A stretch of 64,000 nucleotides of DNA, taken from contig OZ245942.1 of NCBI GenBank assembly GCA_965230065.1, positions 3,472,001 to 3,536,000 of the forward strand. Direction: 5' to 3'. This DNA comes from G965230065 sp965230065 (GTDB taxonomy: Bacteria; Bacteroidota; Bacteroidia; Cytophagales; Cyclobacteriaceae). The notes under the pieces were generated by a model. That model was given only the letters and a program-made list of their open reading frames with translations. It was not told the DNA's origin and did no database searches. Numbering within the stretch: position 1 is the first letter of the stretch; the number at the start of each line of letters is the position of its first letter. Position numbers and translations under genes: made by a program. Shown one piece after another: positions 1 to 9,113 of this stretch.

Positions 1-307
1 TTTGGTAAAAATTTTCATTTTAATAAAAAAAGCAAATTTAGAAAAACAATTATTACATATTTGATAATATTATATTTTTCTTGTTTGCAGTATTAATTAT
101 CTGTTCTGGTTTACTTATACATTGTATTTTTCTCATATAGCATGCATATATACTTTTGTTGTGTGTAGAAAATCCCCCCAAATAGTCTGGTAATTGCTTT
201 GCAAAATGCAACATTCATCCGTAAATTCAAGTAGGCCGATCCGGCAACTTTCCGGATTTTTGAGTAGAGTAAAAGCCAGGCTGGCCAAAATCGTAAGTAT
301 TAAATAC
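1..307. other. AT-rich leader region, no gene seen
   Basis: The first 307 bases are strongly AT-rich and contain only short unconvincing frames. The histidine kinase frame is open from about base 194, but its family-typical N-terminus begins at base 308, so most of this stretch is taken as 5' leader and promoter DNA. I see no RNA gene or exact -33/-7 promoter pair. Confidence 0.5.
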
Positions 308-2215
308 ATGTCAATAAAAACACAAATACTGTCAGGGTTTCTGTTTATCCTGGTGCTAACTTTTATTTTAGCCGGGGTAACTATTTTATACCTGAGCAAG
401 ATTGGGGATGCTTCTACCGAAATTCTGGAAGAAAACTACAGTTCAGTAAAAGCTTCGGAGGAGTTAGTAATTTCACTGGCAAAAATGGATCAGATCCTTG
501 CTAAAATTTGCCTGGGACAAAACTACGATGAAGAAGCACTGCTGAAGATTTTAGAAAACGAAGAGAAAATTGCACGCTCTAACCTGGCTATTGGGAAAAA
601 ATTCATTTCTGAGCCCGGCGAAAAAGAAATTCTGGATAAGCTGGAAGAAGAATACAATAAGTACGAAGAAAACCTTGGGCAATTTCGTACAACCGTAGAT
701 AGGGTTGGCCTGTATTTTACGGTGTTGCAAAGGCAAAATGAAATTATCCGTGAAAGCTGTGTGAGCCTTGCCAACCTAAACCATACGGCCCTCAGCCAAA
801 AAGACAAAGCTGCCCAACGGCTATATTTCCAGTCTAAAATTTATGTTTTCCTTATCACGGTGCTGGTATTGCTCATTGCGGGAGGGGCTATTTACCGTAT
901 ACCACAAGAAATTGTCAAGCCTATTTCGGATGTTACGGATAAGATCAGGCGCATAGCCCGGGGCGATTATGACCAGAAAATTGAGGTGGATTCTACCAGC
1001 GAGCTGGCCCAGTTGGCCAAGTCTTTCAACATTATGTCTATCAAGCTGCTGGAGTTTGAGCAAATGAACATTGCAGAAGTAAAAGCCCAGAAAAGCCGGA
1101 TGGAATCAATCATCAAAAGTTTGAAAGACGGCCTGATAATTCTGGATGAAAACAAAGAAATTATCCTGGTTAATTCTGTGGTTACACAAATTGTAGGGCT
1201 GAATGAAGAAGATTTGATAGGAAAGAAAACGGAAAACCTGGCCGGGCAAAATGAGGTGATGAAAGAACTTTCCCTTTCCATCAGTGATCCTAATTATGTG
1301 CAGCAGGGAACCCAGCCCGATCAAAAGCATAACTTCCTGAAAATTACCGATGAGGAAGGAAGGCAAACGTTTTATACCAAAGAAATTGTAAAAGTGTACG
1401 GCAGGGGCGACCGTCGCAAATTCCTTGGTTACATCATCACCCTGAAAGACATTACCAGTTTTAAAGAATCGGACGAGGCGAAGACGAAGTTTATTGCCGT
1501 AGTTTCCCATGAGCTGAAAACACCGCTGTCGGCCCTTAAAATGAGCCTGATGTTGCTCACCGACGACCGTTTTGGATCACTTACTGATGAACAGGGGAAA
1601 ATCCTGGGATCGATGCAGCAGGAAGTACAACGCCTGGTGAATATGGTAACAGAGTTGCTCGATCTTTCTAAAGTGGAGCGGGGAACCGTCAGTATCAACA
1701 AAAGCTTTATTGCCCCCAAAGACCTGGTAGATTATGCCATTGCCCCGGTAGAATCAAAGTTCGAACAGAAAAATGTTAGTTTTCAGTGCGAGGTTGACCA
1801 TTTCCTTCCGCAAATGTGTGTAGACGCAGAAAAAATATCCTGGGTATTGATTAATTTATTAACCAATGCTATCCGTTACTCCCCTTCTGGCAGCAGTGTA
1901 GTGTTGCAGGTACACCAATTCAACCATTATATTGAGTTTTCGGTAACAGACAATGGGTATGGTATTGAAAAAGAAAACCTGGATAAGATTTTCAATAAGT
2001 TTGTGCAACTGAAAAGAAAGGGAGAGAAAAATAAACACGGGCTTGGCCTTGGGTTGGCTATCTCTAAAGAAGTTGTAGAAGTACACGGCGGTGAAATAGG
2101 TGTAGAAAGTGAAGTAGGTAGAGGAAGCCGGTTTTTCTTCAAAATTCCTGTGGAAACTACCCTTGAGCCTGAGCCAGTTTTCATTAATGAGGGTTCTAAA
2201 ATAGCAGGCACTTAA
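308..2215 (+). CDS. KinB-like sensor histidine kinase (HAMP-PAS-HisKA-HATPase)
   Basis: Membrane sensor kinase of a two-component system; the partner response regulator is not in the window. From the chosen ATG at 308 (635 aa) the order is a TM helix at about residues 7-29, an extracytoplasmic helical region, a second TM at about 178-197, HAMP, a PAS domain at about 270-385, a HisKA domain with phospho-acceptor His401 (motif SHELKTPLS), then the ATPase domain with N box (NLLTNAIRYSPSG), G1 (DNGYGIE) and G2 (GLGLGLAIS). The frame runs open to about 194 with a non-ATG start, but MSIKTQ at 308 matches the usual N-terminus of this HAMP-PAS family. The helical sensor resembles the four-helix-bundle type found in KinB-like kinases. 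The signal sensed cannot be read from the sequence. The EamA transporter gene follows after 3 bases and is probably co-transcribed. Confidence 0.88.
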   Translation: MSIKTQILSGFLFILVLTFILAGVTILYLSKIGDASTEILEENYSSVKASEELVISLAKMDQILAKICLGQNYDEEALLKILENEEKIARSNLAIGKKFISEPGEKEILDKLEEEYNKYEENLGQFRTTVDRVGLYFTVLQRQNEIIRESCVSLANLNHTALSQKDKAAQRLYFQSKIYVFLITVLVLLIAGGAIYRIPQEIVKPISDVTDKIRRIARGDYDQKIEVDSTSELAQLAKSFNIMSIKLLEFEQMNIAEVKAQKSRMESIIKSLKDGLIILDENKEIILVNSVVTQIVGLNEEDLIGKKTENLAGQNEVMKELSLSISDPNYVQQGTQPDQKHNFLKITDEEGRQTFYTKEIVKVYGRGDRRKFLGYIITLKDITSFKESDEAKTKFIAVVSHELKTPLSALKMSLMLLTDDRFGSLTDEQGKILGSMQQEVQRLVNMVTELLDLSKVERGTVSINKSFIAPKDLVDYAIAPVESKFEQKNVSFQCEVDHFLPQMCVDAEKISWVLINLLTNAIRYSPSGSSVVLQVHQFNHYIEFSVTDNGYGIEKENLDKIFNKFVQLKRKGEKNKHGLGLGLAISKEVVEVHGGEIGVESEVGRGSRFFFKIPVETTLEPEPVFINEGSKIAGT

Positions 2216-2218
2216 AAT

Positions 2219-3097
2219 ATGCATTTTTCAAAGGGCGTGGGGTTTATGTTGTTGGCTACTTTTTTGTTCGCTTCTATGAACGCCCTGGTAAAGCTGCTGC
2301 CCCATATTCCAGCCATAGAGATTGTCTTCTTTCGCTCACTTATTTCATTGGTCATCAGCTTAGGATTGCTTCGCTCAGCCAGGGTGCCTGCCTGGGGCAA
2401 TAACAAAAAACTGTTGATTACCCGGGGCGTGGCCGGTGCCATTTCCCTTACCTTGTATTTTACCATGTTGCAGCAAATTCCACTGGCTGCGGCTGTAACC
2501 CTGCAATACCTGGCACCTGTTTTTGGGGCAATTTTGGGTATGTTGTTACTGCGCGAATCGGTAAAGCCTGTACAATGGTTGTTTTTTCTCATTTCGTTTG
2601 TGGGTGTGTTGATGATCAACGGATTTGATGTACGCGTGGAAACCATCCATTTGCTCATGGGATTGGCCGCTGCTGTGGCTTCAGCCGTGGCATTCATCAG
2701 CATCCGCATGATGAATACCCGGGAGCATCCTTTGGTCATCGTACTTTACTTTCCTTTGGTTACTTTGCCGTTCACCGGTTTATATTCCATATTTGATTGG
2801 GTACAACCCCTTGGGTGGGACTGGCTCATATTGCTGGGCATTGGCGTACTTACCCAGTTTGCCCAGTATTTCATGACCAAATCGTACCAAACCGAAGAAA
2901 TTTCCAATGTAGCCATTCTCCGTTACCTCAGCCTGATTTATGCCCTGGGCTATGGGTATGTATTTTTCCACGAAACCTTTTCGCTCTTGTCGTACCTGGG
3001 CATGGTGTTGGTAGTAGTGGGTGTGGTTATGAATATGATATTTAAACAATACTGGAAAACAACCAAAATCCGCCGAAGGAAAAGGGCTGCGAAATAA
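2219..3097 (+). CDS. EamA/DMT-family transporter
   Basis: A 292-residue, almost entirely hydrophobic protein with about ten predicted TM helices arranged as two EamA repeats (about residues 8-135 and 145-280), the usual size and layout of drug/metabolite transporter family exporters. The C-terminus is short and basic (RRRKRAAK), as expected for a cytoplasmic end. Substrate cannot be inferred; members export amino acids, nucleosides or other small metabolites. It starts 3 bases after the sensor kinase stop codon, so the two are likely one transcript, and the PepSY gene follows 19 bases downstream. Confidence 0.85.
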   Translation: MHFSKGVGFMLLATFLFASMNALVKLLPHIPAIEIVFFRSLISLVISLGLLRSARVPAWGNNKKLLITRGVAGAISLTLYFTMLQQIPLAAAVTLQYLAPVFGAILGMLLLRESVKPVQWLFFLISFVGVLMINGFDVRVETIHLLMGLAAAVASAVAFISIRMMNTREHPLVIVLYFPLVTLPFTGLYSIFDWVQPLGWDWLILLGIGVLTQFAQYFMTKSYQTEEISNVAILRYLSLIYALGYGYVFFHETFSLLSYLGMVLVVVGVVMNMIFKQYWKTTKIRRRKRAAK

Positions 3098-3116
3098 AAT
3101 TTTTAGTGTATTAAAA

Positions 3117-4208
3117 ATGAAAATTAAAAAGTTACTGGGCCAGGTCCATTTATGGCTTGGCCTAATCATTGGCTTACTTTTTTTTGTAATTGCACTTTCA
3201 GGGGCTATTTATACCTGGGCACCTGAATTCAGAAGGGTTCTTTACAAACAAGCCGTTCAACCTGAAGAAAAACCCTTCGTTTCTGTACCCACTCTAAAAA
3301 GTACTTTAAGCAGGGAATTTCCTGAAGGCGATTTCAGGACAGCTCTTTACAAAGACAAGGAAAGCACCATTGAAGTGCTGCTATACGCCCCGGGCACTTA
3401 TTATTACGCCTATCTTAACCCGTATTCAGGGGAATTGGTGCATTTGCAGGATATGAAAAAAGGGTGGTTGAATATGCTGGTACCTTTGCACAGAAACCTG
3501 TTATTGGGCGACTTTGGCAGGCAGGTGGTGCATTGGGTCACGCTCTTATCTTTGGTAATATTGGTCACCGGACTGGTACTCTGGTGGCCTGCCAATAAAA
3601 AAGGAAGAAAACAACGGTTGGTCATCAAATGGAAAGCTTCCCCCAAAAGACTCAATTACGATTTGCACAATGTCCTGGGCTTTTACGCCACCTGGATTGC
3701 TATTTTCATCATCATTACCGGACTGTTCTGGGGGTTTGAAGTGGTAAGAGACACCCTTAAAGCCAGCACAGGGGAAAATGCGATAGAATACGAAGAACCT
3801 GTATCTGATACAACCGCAACAGCCCAGATTGATAAATTTGTCCTCATGGATAGCCTGGCGCAGGCATTTCGCAAAAAATACCCGGCTAAGTTTGTCAGCG
3901 TAAGCAACCCGCATAAAGAAACCGAGTCAATTCGAGTTGTTTTAATTGAACCGGATATGTTGGTTTACTCTACAGACCATTATTACTTCGACCGGTACAC
4001 AGGAAAGCCCCTCAGCGGAAACTTTGAGCATGGATTGTATGCAGAAGCCAGTACTTACCATACGCTCCATGGCCTGGTGTATGACGTGCATTTCGGCAGC
4101 ATTCTGGGACTTCCGGGCAGGTTGCTGGTATTTTTCGCTTCCCTTATTATGGCCTCATTGCCCATTACCGGGTTTATTGTTTGGTTAGGAAAAAGAAAAA
4201 AGAGGTAA
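3117..4208 (+). CDS. PepSY-associated TM domain protein
   Basis: A 363-residue inner-membrane protein with four TM segments: one near the N-terminus (about 11-35), two central ones bearing His residues (HRNLLLGDFGRQVVHW and LHNVLGFYATW), and one near the C-terminus (LLVFFASLIMASLPITGF). The loops between them form PepSY-like extracytoplasmic segments. Proteins of this architecture often lie beside TonB-dependent siderophore receptors and several act as ferric-siderophore or flavin-linked reductases, but no receptor is adjacent here, so an iron role is only a family-based guess. It probably shares a transcript with the preceding transporter and ends 30 bases before the convergent TetR gene. 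Confidence 0.82.
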   Translation: MKIKKLLGQVHLWLGLIIGLLFFVIALSGAIYTWAPEFRRVLYKQAVQPEEKPFVSVPTLKSTLSREFPEGDFRTALYKDKESTIEVLLYAPGTYYYAYLNPYSGELVHLQDMKKGWLNMLVPLHRNLLLGDFGRQVVHWVTLLSLVILVTGLVLWWPANKKGRKQRLVIKWKASPKRLNYDLHNVLGFYATWIAIFIIITGLFWGFEVVRDTLKASTGENAIEYEEPVSDTTATAQIDKFVLMDSLAQAFRKKYPAKFVSVSNPHKETESIRVVLIEPDMLVYSTDHYYFDRYTGKPLSGNFEHGLYAEASTYHTLHGLVYDVHFGSILGLPGRLLVFFASLIMASLPITGFIVWLGKRKKR

Positions 4209-4238
4209 ATATGTGCTGAAATCCAATTACTTCCAGAG

Positions 4239-4835
4239 TTACTTACTCGAGATAAGGTTTTCTATAATATTCCTGATGGCCCAATTCCATACATTTGGGA
4301 TATCATCATTTTTAAGCTGACACACGTCTTTGAGCACAATAACAGACTCAATGCCAAAAAAAATGCTTAATGCGTAGGTTAGCATCCTGAAATCTTCTTC
4401 GCTCATATTTTCCTTTAATGTTTCCAAAGCTTCCTCAATCATGGGAACCCTTCTTGCCCCCCGCAGGGTATCGCCCTGGTTTTTCACAGATTCCCGCAAT
4501 ACCGAACTTAAAAATAACCTGAACTCCACTTCATTTTCCAGGTATAATTTTTCGTTATAATCCAGCAGCCGCTTTAGCCTTTGGGGCCAGTCCTTTTCAT
4601 CAATATGCTCAAATAATGAGGCGGGCGTTTGGGTTTTGTATTGTAAAGGGGCTTCCACCCGAAGGGTTTCGGCATTGGAAAAATACCGGTAGGCTGTGGC
4701 GGTGGAAACCCGGGCTTCTTTGGCTACTTCTTCAATAGAAAACGCTGTATTGCCCTGCGTTAATAAGCGGTTGGCCGCATTGATCAGGGCTTCCCGCGTA
4801 CGTAATTTCTGATTTACTCTGCCTTTTTCTATCAT
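4239..4835 (-). CDS. TetR/AcrR-family transcriptional regulator
   Basis: A 198-residue regulator with an N-terminal TetR helix-turn-helix at about residues 10-56 (REALINAANRLL ... SIEEVAKEARVSTATAYRYF) and a C-terminal ligand-binding helical region of ordinary length. It is divergently transcribed from the cupin gene across only 36 bases, and those bases hold a 16-bp dyad (4838-4853) that is the obvious operator. The likely role is ligand-relieved repression of itself and of the cupin and dehydrogenase genes. The ligand is unknown. Confidence 0.9.
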   Translation of the reverse strand: MIEKGRVNQKLRTREALINAANRLLTQGNTAFSIEEVAKEARVSTATAYRYFSNAETLRVEAPLQYKTQTPASLFEHIDEKDWPQRLKRLLDYNEKLYLENEVEFRLFLSSVLRESVKNQGDTLRGARRVPMIEEALETLKENMSEEDFRMLTYALSIFFGIESVIVLKDVCQLKNDDIPNVWNWAIRNIIENLISSK

Positions 4836-4837
4836 TG

Positions 4838-4853
4838 TGAGAAAAAATTCTCA
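4838..4853. promoter_or_regulatory. Probable TetR operator dyad
   Basis: The sequence TGAGAA-AAAA-TTCTCA is a perfect inverted repeat with 6-base arms. It lies three bases upstream of the TetR start codon and 18 bases before the divergent cupin start codon. Position and symmetry fit an autoregulatory TetR operator controlling both directions. Binding itself is inferred. Confidence 0.65.
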
Positions 4854-4871
4854 TAAAAAAATATTTTTATC

Positions 4872-5315
4872 ATGAAAAACCATTCCTTCTGGGTTACCGG
4901 ACAAAAAATCACACTTATTCCCTTTTCTGAAAGCATGGATATGATTACCGTAGAATCACCCCCACATACCGACGGGCCGCCACCGCATTATCATGCCCGT
5001 TACGATGAGTTTTTTATGGTGCTGGAAGGTGAAATGGAATTTTGGGTGGGAGAGGAAAAGGGCATCAAACGGGAGGGCGATTACGTTGTTATTCCTAAAA
5101 ATACCGTACATACTTTTGCGAATAAATCTGATAAACCCGCCCGCTGGTTTAACATCCATACCCCTAAAGGATTTGGCAGCTTTCTGGAATCTTTGGGCGT
5201 TGCAGACACCACCGAAAATGCCAAAGCGGCCTCCCAGTCAGTAGCCCTGATCCAAAAGCTGGTTGCCAATGCCGCTGAAAATGATATGAATATAGTAGGT
5301 GTTGAATCAAAATAA
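4872..5315 (+). CDS. Cupin-domain protein
   Basis: A 147-residue single-domain cupin. The first cupin motif is visible as PPHYHARYDEFFMVLEGEMEFW (His pair and Glu as metal ligands) and the second as GDYVVIPKNTVHTFANKS (His ligand), so metal binding is likely intact. Such small cupins can be dioxygenases, isomerases or ligand-binding proteins; the chemistry here is not identifiable. It is divergent from TetR and 14 bases upstream of the short-chain dehydrogenase, so the pair probably forms a TetR-controlled operon for detoxifying or modifying a small molecule (inference). Confidence 0.85.
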   Translation: MKNHSFWVTGQKITLIPFSESMDMITVESPPHTDGPPPHYHARYDEFFMVLEGEMEFWVGEEKGIKREGDYVVIPKNTVHTFANKSDKPARWFNIHTPKGFGSFLESLGVADTTENAKAASQSVALIQKLVANAAENDMNIVGVESK

Positions 5316-5329
5316 TAAACAGGAAAAAC

Positions 5330-5935
5330 ATGAAAACGATCGTAATCGGGGCCACAGGCACCATTGGAAAGGCTGTTGCCGGTTTACTCTCTGATAAAGG
5401 GTATGAAGTTGTGGGCGCTTCCCGCTCTTCTGCAAATAGTATTGATATTGATAACCCTGCTTCTATTGATGGCTTTTTTGCTGAAATAGAAGATGTAGAC
5501 GCAATCATCTGCGCAGCGGGTAATGCCAGCTTTGGCGCACTCAAAGATTTGACAGATGAGCAAATAGAAGTAGGGTTGAAGAGTAAGTTATTGGGGCAGA
5601 TAAACGTGGTGCGAAAAGGAATCTCCAAATTAAAAGCCAATGGCATAATCATCCTTACCGGGGGTATACTCGCATATACACCCTGGCCTGAAACCACGAA
5701 TATAGCTACTGTTAATGCTGGAATTGAAGGCTTTGTTAAAGCTACTGCATTGGAATTGGATGAGGGGCGCAGAATCCTTGTTGTGCATCCCCCCTTTGTG
5801 AAAGAAACGGCAGAAGCAATGGGGATGGATGCCAGTCCGTGGCCTGCTGCAGCAAAAGTAGCAGGCACCTACCTGAATGCCATAGCGGGAAATGCAAACG
5901 GAAAAGCTGTTTTTGTAGAAGGGTATGCTCCCTGA
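5330..5935 (+). CDS. Short-chain dehydrogenase/reductase (small, atypical)
   Basis: A 201-residue Rossmann-fold oxidoreductase. The nucleotide-binding motif is at residues 7-13 (GATGTIG) and the adenine-side motif ICAAGNASFG follows. The canonical catalytic YxxxK is not present; the matching place reads TVNAGIEGFVKATALEL, as in a subgroup of small SDR-like proteins, so catalysis by the standard Tyr mechanism is doubtful. It sits 14 bases after the cupin and converges on the LuxR-type gene 13 bases away. Confidence 0.82.
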   Translation: MKTIVIGATGTIGKAVAGLLSDKGYEVVGASRSSANSIDIDNPASIDGFFAEIEDVDAIICAAGNASFGALKDLTDEQIEVGLKSKLLGQINVVRKGISKLKANGIIILTGGILAYTPWPETTNIATVNAGIEGFVKATALELDEGRRILVVHPPFVKETAEAMGMDASPWPAAAKVAGTYLNAIAGNANGKAVFVEGYAP

Positions 5936-5948
5936 GCATGGCTTTCAT

Positions 5949-6860
5949 TTACCGCTCATACCTCCGCAACAATGAGGTCAGTTGTCCTCGGTTTTTCACC
6001 TGGGTTTTCTGGTAAATCCGGTGAGTGTGGTCTTTGATGGTTTGCAGGGTGACAAATAAAGTATCGGCAATTTCCCGGTTGGTTTTTCCTTTATAAATTT
6101 CCATAATCACCTCCGATTCCCTGGGGGTGATTTCGTATTGTTGTAAAAACTCATCAAAGGAGAGCGTCTGTTCTTTGACTGCCTGCTTTTCCGGGAATTT
6201 TGCATGGTATACAAAGTAAACTCCAATAGCCGTATTAATGAGGAAAAAGAAAAAGATGTATACGAGTTCGGTAAGTGGGTTTGAAAGTACATTATAGATT
6301 AGTGGCACATGCATGGCCCCGGAAAGAAATATCAATAACAGCAGTGCATATTTTGTTCTTTTTTCCAGGTATTGCACTGGTAAAAATACCAAACAACAAA
6401 CGCCAAACAGCAGGACCGATAGTACCAACAAGCCAAGCACCTGCTCAATATGAATTTGGAGGCCAAACTTCCAGTAGCCCAGCCCGGCTATAGTTAACCC
6501 GATTGCCAGGCCCATGCCTGCCAGCACAAACCATCTTTTTTTCTTTAATAAACTGATAGCCCAGGCCATAAAAACCCCCAGGCCCATTAATAAAAATGGT
6601 GTGCCGATAATCGCCAGAAAATCAGATATAACGGAAAGGGTGCCGTCTGTAGCTTCGGAATGGAAAAAAAGGCGGAAAAGAATTTTACTCCATACTCCAT
6701 AAAACCCAAACATGTACATCATGATGAGGAAGTACTGCAACAGGCGGAAGGAAAGAAATGAGCGTTTCCCTTTTTTTTGAAAAAAAAACAGTACCCCGGC
6801 CGCCGTGAGGCCCAGGCAAAAGAAAAAGCAAATCCAGATATACAGTCGGTTTAGTTCCAT
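5949..6860 (-). CDS. Membrane-anchored LuxR-type HTH regulator
   Basis: A 303-residue protein with about seven hydrophobic helices filling residues 1-225, followed by a C-terminal GerE/LuxR helix-turn-helix (ITPRESEVIMEIYKGKTNREIADTLFV, then VTLQTIKDHTHRIYQKTQV). This layout implies a membrane sensor that binds DNA directly from the membrane, or is released from it. It is divergent from the gene at 7055, and the 194-base gap holds two copies of a short dyad (6918-6928 and 6944-6954), which are good candidates for its binding sites. Confidence 0.85.
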   Translation of the reverse strand: MELNRLYIWICFFFCLGLTAAGVLFFFQKKGKRSFLSFRLLQYFLIMMYMFGFYGVWSKILFRLFFHSEATDGTLSVISDFLAIIGTPFLLMGLGVFMAWAISLLKKKRWFVLAGMGLAIGLTIAGLGYWKFGLQIHIEQVLGLLVLSVLLFGVCCLVFLPVQYLEKRTKYALLLLIFLSGAMHVPLIYNVLSNPLTELVYIFFFFLINTAIGVYFVYHAKFPEKQAVKEQTLSFDEFLQQYEITPRESEVIMEIYKGKTNREIADTLFVTLQTIKDHTHRIYQKTQVKNRGQLTSLLRRYER

Positions 6861-6917
6861 TTAATGCAAATCAAATTGATTGCTTAAAAGTACGAATACC
6901 CTCAATTTTGGCATCAA

Positions 6918-6954
6918 TACTAAAGTAGTGATTCCTAAAACCCTACTAAAGTAG
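6918..6954. promoter_or_regulatory. Two spaced dyads between LuxR-type regulator and its divergent neighbour
   Basis: TACTAAAGTAG occurs twice, at 6918-6928 and 6944-6954, 26 bases apart. Each contains TACT-AA-AGTA, an inverted repeat around AA, and the second extends to CTACT/AGTAG. The repetition in the intergenic region of a LuxR-type regulator suggests paired operator sites, with the spacing close to two and a half helical turns. Function is inferred. Confidence 0.55.
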
Positions 6955-7054
6955 CTGTTATCTATTCATTATTATGTCTTCTTTTGGGCATCAATAAATT
7001 TTTGTAGGGGGGCTTTTCAGGCCGTCTTGCTATCATTAATAAAACAAAAGAAAA

Positions 7055-7750
7055 ATGGATAACACAGATCAAAATTACCCAATGCCCATACCCACCTGGA
7101 AGGGAAGCCTTGCTTATGGATGGGAAGTTATGAAGAAATATTTTCTACCCCTGTTTTTAATAGTCATTGTACTGGCCATTGTTGATGCCCCCATGCAATC
7201 AGCCAAAGAATATACTGATGAGGATGGTATACACTTTCCTACCTGGTTAGAAATTATAGGCATGGCCTACTGGTTTTTGTTTGTACCGGTGATTGAATAC
7301 AGCGCAGACTTATTATTTCTTCAGGCAGTACGGAATATCCGTATAGATGTGAAAAATATCATTGCCGGATTCAATAATTACCTGAATGTGGTTTTGGCAA
7401 ATTTACTGGTTTTGGCATTGACAGGCATCGCCACCATCGCCCTGATTATTCCGGGTATTATTGTGGCGTGTCGGCTGGTATTTGTCTCGTATTTGGTGAT
7501 GGACAAAAATTACGACCCCATCACCGCCGTGGAAACCAGTTGGAAAATGACACGGGGACACGGATGGAAAATCTTTGGCCTGGGTTTTATTTCCATCTTT
7601 ATATGTATCGGTGGTTTACTACTTTTCATCGTGGGTATACTGCCCGCCATTATGTGGGTTAAAGCCTCTTTTGCTGCTTTGTACCAGGCAGTATCTCAGG
7701 AAGTGGGAGATGATTTCTTTGCTCAGGTAGAAGCGGAAAAGAATAGATAA
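7055..7750 (+). CDS. Integral membrane protein of unknown function (DUF975/GPDPase-membrane-domain-like)
   Basis: A 231-residue protein with about five TM helices. The region LIIPGIIVACRLVFVSYLVMD followed by DPITAVETSWKMTRGHGWKIFGL is a pattern shared by DUF975 proteins and the membrane domain of some glycerophosphodiester phosphodiesterases, where an amphipathic Trp/Thr-rich helix follows a TM helix. Function is unknown. It is divergent from the LuxR-type regulator and is the most likely target of the paired dyads upstream. Confidence 0.72.
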   Translation: MDNTDQNYPMPIPTWKGSLAYGWEVMKKYFLPLFLIVIVLAIVDAPMQSAKEYTDEDGIHFPTWLEIIGMAYWFLFVPVIEYSADLLFLQAVRNIRIDVKNIIAGFNNYLNVVLANLLVLALTGIATIALIIPGIIVACRLVFVSYLVMDKNYDPITAVETSWKMTRGHGWKIFGLGFISIFICIGGLLLFIVGILPAIMWVKASFAALYQAVSQEVGDDFFAQVEAEKNR

Positions 7751-7756
7751 TATGTA

Positions 7757-7812
7757 AACAGCAGCGGCAGTAGGCAGCAGCACACTTGTATTTACTGCCA
7801 ACTGCTGCTGTT
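7757..7812. terminator. Hairpin between convergent genes
   Basis: AACAGCAGC...AGTAGGCAG (7757-7777) pairs with CTGCCAACTGCTGCTGTT (7795-7812), with a three-base bulge on the left arm. It lies between two convergent genes and may act as a bidirectional terminator. There is no clear T tract, which lowers confidence. Confidence 0.45.
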
Positions 7813-7868
7813 CCTTCGTACTCTTTTATCACAATATCACCATTTAAAGGAAAGCCGGATGCTAACCG

Positions 7869-9104
7869 TCAAAAAGCCTCATTCACACTTAAATAGAAGC
7901 CCTGGGCACCATACTTGCCCCAGGCGTAATCCAATGCCAGGTTGGTTCTTGAGTTTTTATTGATCATCACACGGAGCCCAAGCCCTACGCCCGGGTCTAC
8001 ATACTCAAACAGATTAATATCGGCGTCCCGGTTGGTGGCAGACGTAGCGTTGGTAAAAATTACCGCCCCAAATGTGTCCTTTTCTTTTTGTAATGGAAAA
8101 CGGTATTCGGCTTCGGCATACATCACGGTTTGCCCCCTGAACCTGCCCTGGGGATAAGCCCTGCCCGAGCGCCCGAACTGGTCCCAGCCTAAAGCAGGAA
8201 GGTCAAGATAAGGTACATCCCCGCTGGTAACAAAACTACCGTACGTCCAGATGCCAATCAGGTGGCGGGGACGATCTTCACTCAGGTTAAAATAATCCCT
8301 GTATTCCAGCCAAAGTAGGGTAGAGCTTTTATCACTTCCCAAAAACTTCGGATTGATTCGTAGTGAAGCAAAAGCATACCTGCCCCCGTAAGGGTTGATC
8401 GGGTTATCACGGCTGTCAAACAAACCGTTGAGGGAAATGCCTGAAAGGGTATATCCTTCCGGATCAAAGCCGTATTTTTCAGAGTAAGCGTAATGGGAGG
8501 TGATGGAAGGCGGTACCGTATCCAGCTTAAGCAATTGGTCGTTAATTTTGGAATGGATGTCAAGGTGATAGCCTAATCCTGCAAAAAAACGAGTATCATT
8601 GATCCGCTTCAGGAAGGTTTCGTGAAAACGGAAGAAGTTAAACGCCATCATTTGCGCCTCATCAATACCTTCTGAGTAACTGCCATCATCGTATTCAAAG
8701 CCAGAAGAAACCAGCCGGGCAGATTGCGGGCCCGTACCCAGGCCGTAGGTAGGCTGGGAGGTTGCAAAATACCGCCAGTCGCCCAGCAGGTTCCATTTAT
8801 CATCTTTTAAGAAAGCATTGGTTTTAAAAGTGAGGATCAACTGTTTTTTTGTAGTATAAATAATGGAAGATACCATAGAAGAACGGTGGGTAGTGGCCGC
8901 GTCACCCATCAGCCAACTGGCCGAAGGGGCTACCCCATACATTAAACCGTTCGCCGGGTTGGCCGCCAGCACGGGCATGGGAATAAACGAAAACTCACGG
9001 ATGAGCTTGTCATCATCGTTTTCTTCATCCACTTGTGCAAACGCGATGTCTCCAAAACAAAAAATCAAAAGGGTAGTACAAAAAAATGCGGTTAGTTTTA
9101 TCAT
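7869..9104 (-). CDS. Omp85/BamA-like outer-membrane barrel protein
   Basis: A 411-residue exported protein with signal peptide (ending near FGDIAFAQ), no POTRA repeats, and alternating beta-strand patterns through to a C-terminal aromatic residue (YLSVNEAF), typical of a 16-strand surface-antigen (D15/Omp85) barrel. The stretch SGISLNGLFDSRDNPINPYGGRY is a characteristic strand-loop motif of this superfamily, as is GVGLGLRVMINKNSRTNLALDYAWG near the end. POTRA-less members are outer-membrane proteins of uncertain task, some related to patatin-like or TamA-like transport. It lies 9 bases downstream of the broken diacylglycerol-kinase-like gene on the same strand, so it could be the last gene of the DUF3604/metal operon. 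Confidence 0.82.
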   Translation of the reverse strand: MIKLTAFFCTTLLIFCFGDIAFAQVDEENDDDKLIREFSFIPMPVLAANPANGLMYGVAPSASWLMGDAATTHRSSMVSSIIYTTKKQLILTFKTNAFLKDDKWNLLGDWRYFATSQPTYGLGTGPQSARLVSSGFEYDDGSYSEGIDEAQMMAFNFFRFHETFLKRINDTRFFAGLGYHLDIHSKINDQLLKLDTVPPSITSHYAYSEKYGFDPEGYTLSGISLNGLFDSRDNPINPYGGRYAFASLRINPKFLGSDKSSTLLWLEYRDYFNLSEDRPRHLIGIWTYGSFVTSGDVPYLDLPALGWDQFGRSGRAYPQGRFRGQTVMYAEAEYRFPLQKEKDTFGAVIFTNATSATNRDADINLFEYVDPGVGLGLRVMINKNSRTNLALDYAWGKYGAQGFYLSVNEAF

Positions 9105-9113
9105 AGTTGTTCT

